From CAWCKS01 sp963796195 (GTDB lineage Bacteria; Pseudomonadota; Alphaproteobacteria; Rhizobiales; Xanthobacteraceae), in assembly GCA_963796195.1 (NCBI GenBank), contig CAWCKS010000014.1, positions 62,001 to 126,000 of the forward strand: 64,000 nt of DNA, in the 5' to 3' direction. Both the position numbers and the translations under genes were made by a program. Shown here one piece after another: positions 63,157 to 64,000 of the stretch (positions within the stretch are counted from its first letter, which is position 1; every line of letters starts with the position of its first letter). The notes under the pieces were generated by a model. The model had not been told where the DNA came from and searched no databases. It saw only the letters and a list, made by a program, of their open reading frames with translations.

Positions 63157-64000
63157 ATGACCGATTCTTCCCCCACCGCTTCGAGCGGATATTTCCAACC
63201 GGATAGTACGCGCGATCTTGATATCGATGGCGACCGGCTCCGCGAGGAGTGCGGCGTGTTCGGCATCTACGGCCATCCCAACGCCGCTGCGATCACAGCC
63301 CTCGGCCTGCACGCCTTGCAGCACCGCGGCCAGGAAGCCGCCGGCATCGTCTCGTTCGACGGCACGCGGTTCCATTCCGAGCGCCGGCTCGGTCTCGTCG
63401 GCGACGCCTTCTCCCGCGCCGAGGTGATCGACCGCCTGCCCGGCTCGACTGCAATCGGCCACGTCCGCTACTCAACGACGGGCGAAACCATCCTGCGCAA
63501 TGTGCAGCCGCTGTTCGCCGAATTGAACGCCGGTGGCTTCGCCGTCGGCCACAACGGCAACCTCACCAACGGCCTGTCGCTACGTCGCCAGCTGGTCAAC
63601 GCCGGCGCGATGATGCAGTCGACCACCGATACCGAGGTGATCCTGCATCTCGTCGCGCAATCCAAGCGCAACCGCTTCGTCGACCGCTTCGTCGATGCAC
63701 TCTGGCAGATCGAGGGCGCCTACTCGCTGGTCGCGATGACCAACAAGAAGCTGGTCGGCGCGCGCGATCCGCTCGGCATCCGCCCGCTGGTGATCGGCGA
63801 GCTCGACGGCAATCCGATCCTGGCGTCGGAGACCTGCGCGCTCGACATCATCGGCGCGAAATATGTCCGTGACGTCGAGAACGGCGAGATCGTGGTGTTC
63901 GACGAGAACGGCATGCAGAGTCACAAGCCGTTCCCGCCGATGGCGCCGCGGCCCTGCATCTTCGAATACATCTATTTCTCGCGGCCGGATTCGATCGTCG
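63157..64000 (+). CDS. purF: Amidophosphoribosyltransferase (5' part, runs off the window)
   Basis: The first 281 residues are present. After a propeptide of about 31 residues comes the catalytic Cys32 in 'E-E-C-G-V-F-G-I-Y-G-H', the N-terminal nucleophile of the glutaminase domain. 'L-H-A-L-Q-H-R-G-Q-E-A-A-G-I', 'G-H-V-R-Y-S-T-T-G' and 'V-G-H-N-G-N-L-T-N' follow, then the start of the phosphoribosyltransferase part. It makes phosphoribosylamine from PRPP and glutamine, the first step of purine synthesis. The ATG at 63157 is followed by an open frame to the end of the window. Confidence 0.95.
   Translation, partial: MTDSSPTASSGYFQPDSTRDLDIDGDRLREECGVFGIYGHPNAAAITALGLHALQHRGQEAAGIVSFDGTRFHSERRLGLVGDAFSRAEVIDRLPGSTAIGHVRYSTTGETILRNVQPLFAELNAGGFAVGHNGNLTNGLSLRRQLVNAGAMMQSTTDTEVILHLVAQSKRNRFVDRFVDALWQIEGAYSLVAMTNKKLVGARDPLGIRPLVIGELDGNPILASETCALDIIGAKYVRDVENGEIVVFDENGMQSHKPFPPMAPRPCIFEYIYFSRPDSIV

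Noticed and set aside
1..64000. tRNA, rRNA, CRISPR arrays, insertion sequences, prophage
   Set aside because: I looked for cloverleaf-like sequences, regularly spaced repeats, transposase motifs and phage genes and found none I could support.

Overview
The window is GC-rich, densely packed chromosomal DNA from an alphaproteobacterium. The best fit is Bradyrhizobium or a close relative in the Nitrobacteraceae (Rhodopseudomonas, Afipia, Nitrobacter). This rests on gene order that I recognise (purN-purM / pgsA / hdaA / ppk-ppx / rnd / aspS; lptF-lptG-lptD-surA-pdxA-ksgA; fabD-fabG-acpP-fabF-mltG-yicC-gmk; rpsF-rpsR-DUF2232-rplI ... dnaB-alr ... radA-cvpA-purF), on strong GC preference at third codon positions, and on two intergenic palindromic repeats of a type I associate with Bradyrhizobium. 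I saw no rRNA, tRNA, CRISPR array, insertion sequence or prophage.

Layout. 1-6.8 kb: the end of an unknown gene, a histidine phosphatase, creA, an L,D-transpeptidase with a long disordered tail, a Tat-type glutathione peroxidase, a polysaccharide deacetylase, a DHFR-like protein, a DoxX protein and a glycine-zipper protein. 6.8-20.8 kb: malic enzyme, aspS, rnd, the polyphosphate pair ppk/ppx, a TfoX-like protein, hdaA, a Nudix hydrolase, pgsA, purM-purN and ndk. 21-26.6 kb: two tandem secreted mini-proteins each with its own terminator, an ABC-F ATPase, a lipoprotein, holC and pepA. 26.9-35.1 kb: the LPS-export/outer-membrane cluster lptF-lptG-lptD-surA running into pdxA-ksgA and an isochorismatase-fold hydrolase. 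35.2-42.7 kb: an SDR, gmk, yicC, mltG and the fatty-acid genes fabF, acpP, fabG, fabD. 42.8-47 kb: a metallo-beta-lactamase-fold protein, a Phd/PIN toxin-antitoxin pair, a thioesterase, a fatty-acid desaturase and an overlapping TetR regulator with a clear operator palindrome. 47.3-49.9 kb: ribosomal S6-S18-(DUF2232)-L9 operon with a candidate leader hairpin. 49.9-54.7 kb: a c-type cytochrome with a 300-residue charged tail, a CFA-like methyltransferase and an acyl-CoA carboxyltransferase. 55-64 kb: dnaB, alr, a TauE/SafE permease, a branched-chain amino-acid-type binding protein, a permease remnant, a small antitoxin-like ORF, radA, cvpA and the start of purF, which runs off the end.

The most striking property of the window is technical. 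At least twelve genes, several of them essential or conserved (aspS, ppk, purN, holC, pepA, lptD, rplI, cvpA and others), carry single-base frameshifts, and pepA alone has four. For each of these genes, undoing the indels returns the total length to a multiple of three. Five or six of the indels sit in or beside GANTC, the site methylated by CcrM in alphaproteobacteria. The simplest reading is uncorrected long-read sequencing error, partly triggered by methylation, rather than pseudogenisation. I annotate these loci as single genes spanning the break. I did not find a convincing new multi-gene system; most genes are housekeeping. The more unusual items are the tailed cytochrome, the two-domain transpeptidase, the TetR/desaturase switch and the permease remnant.
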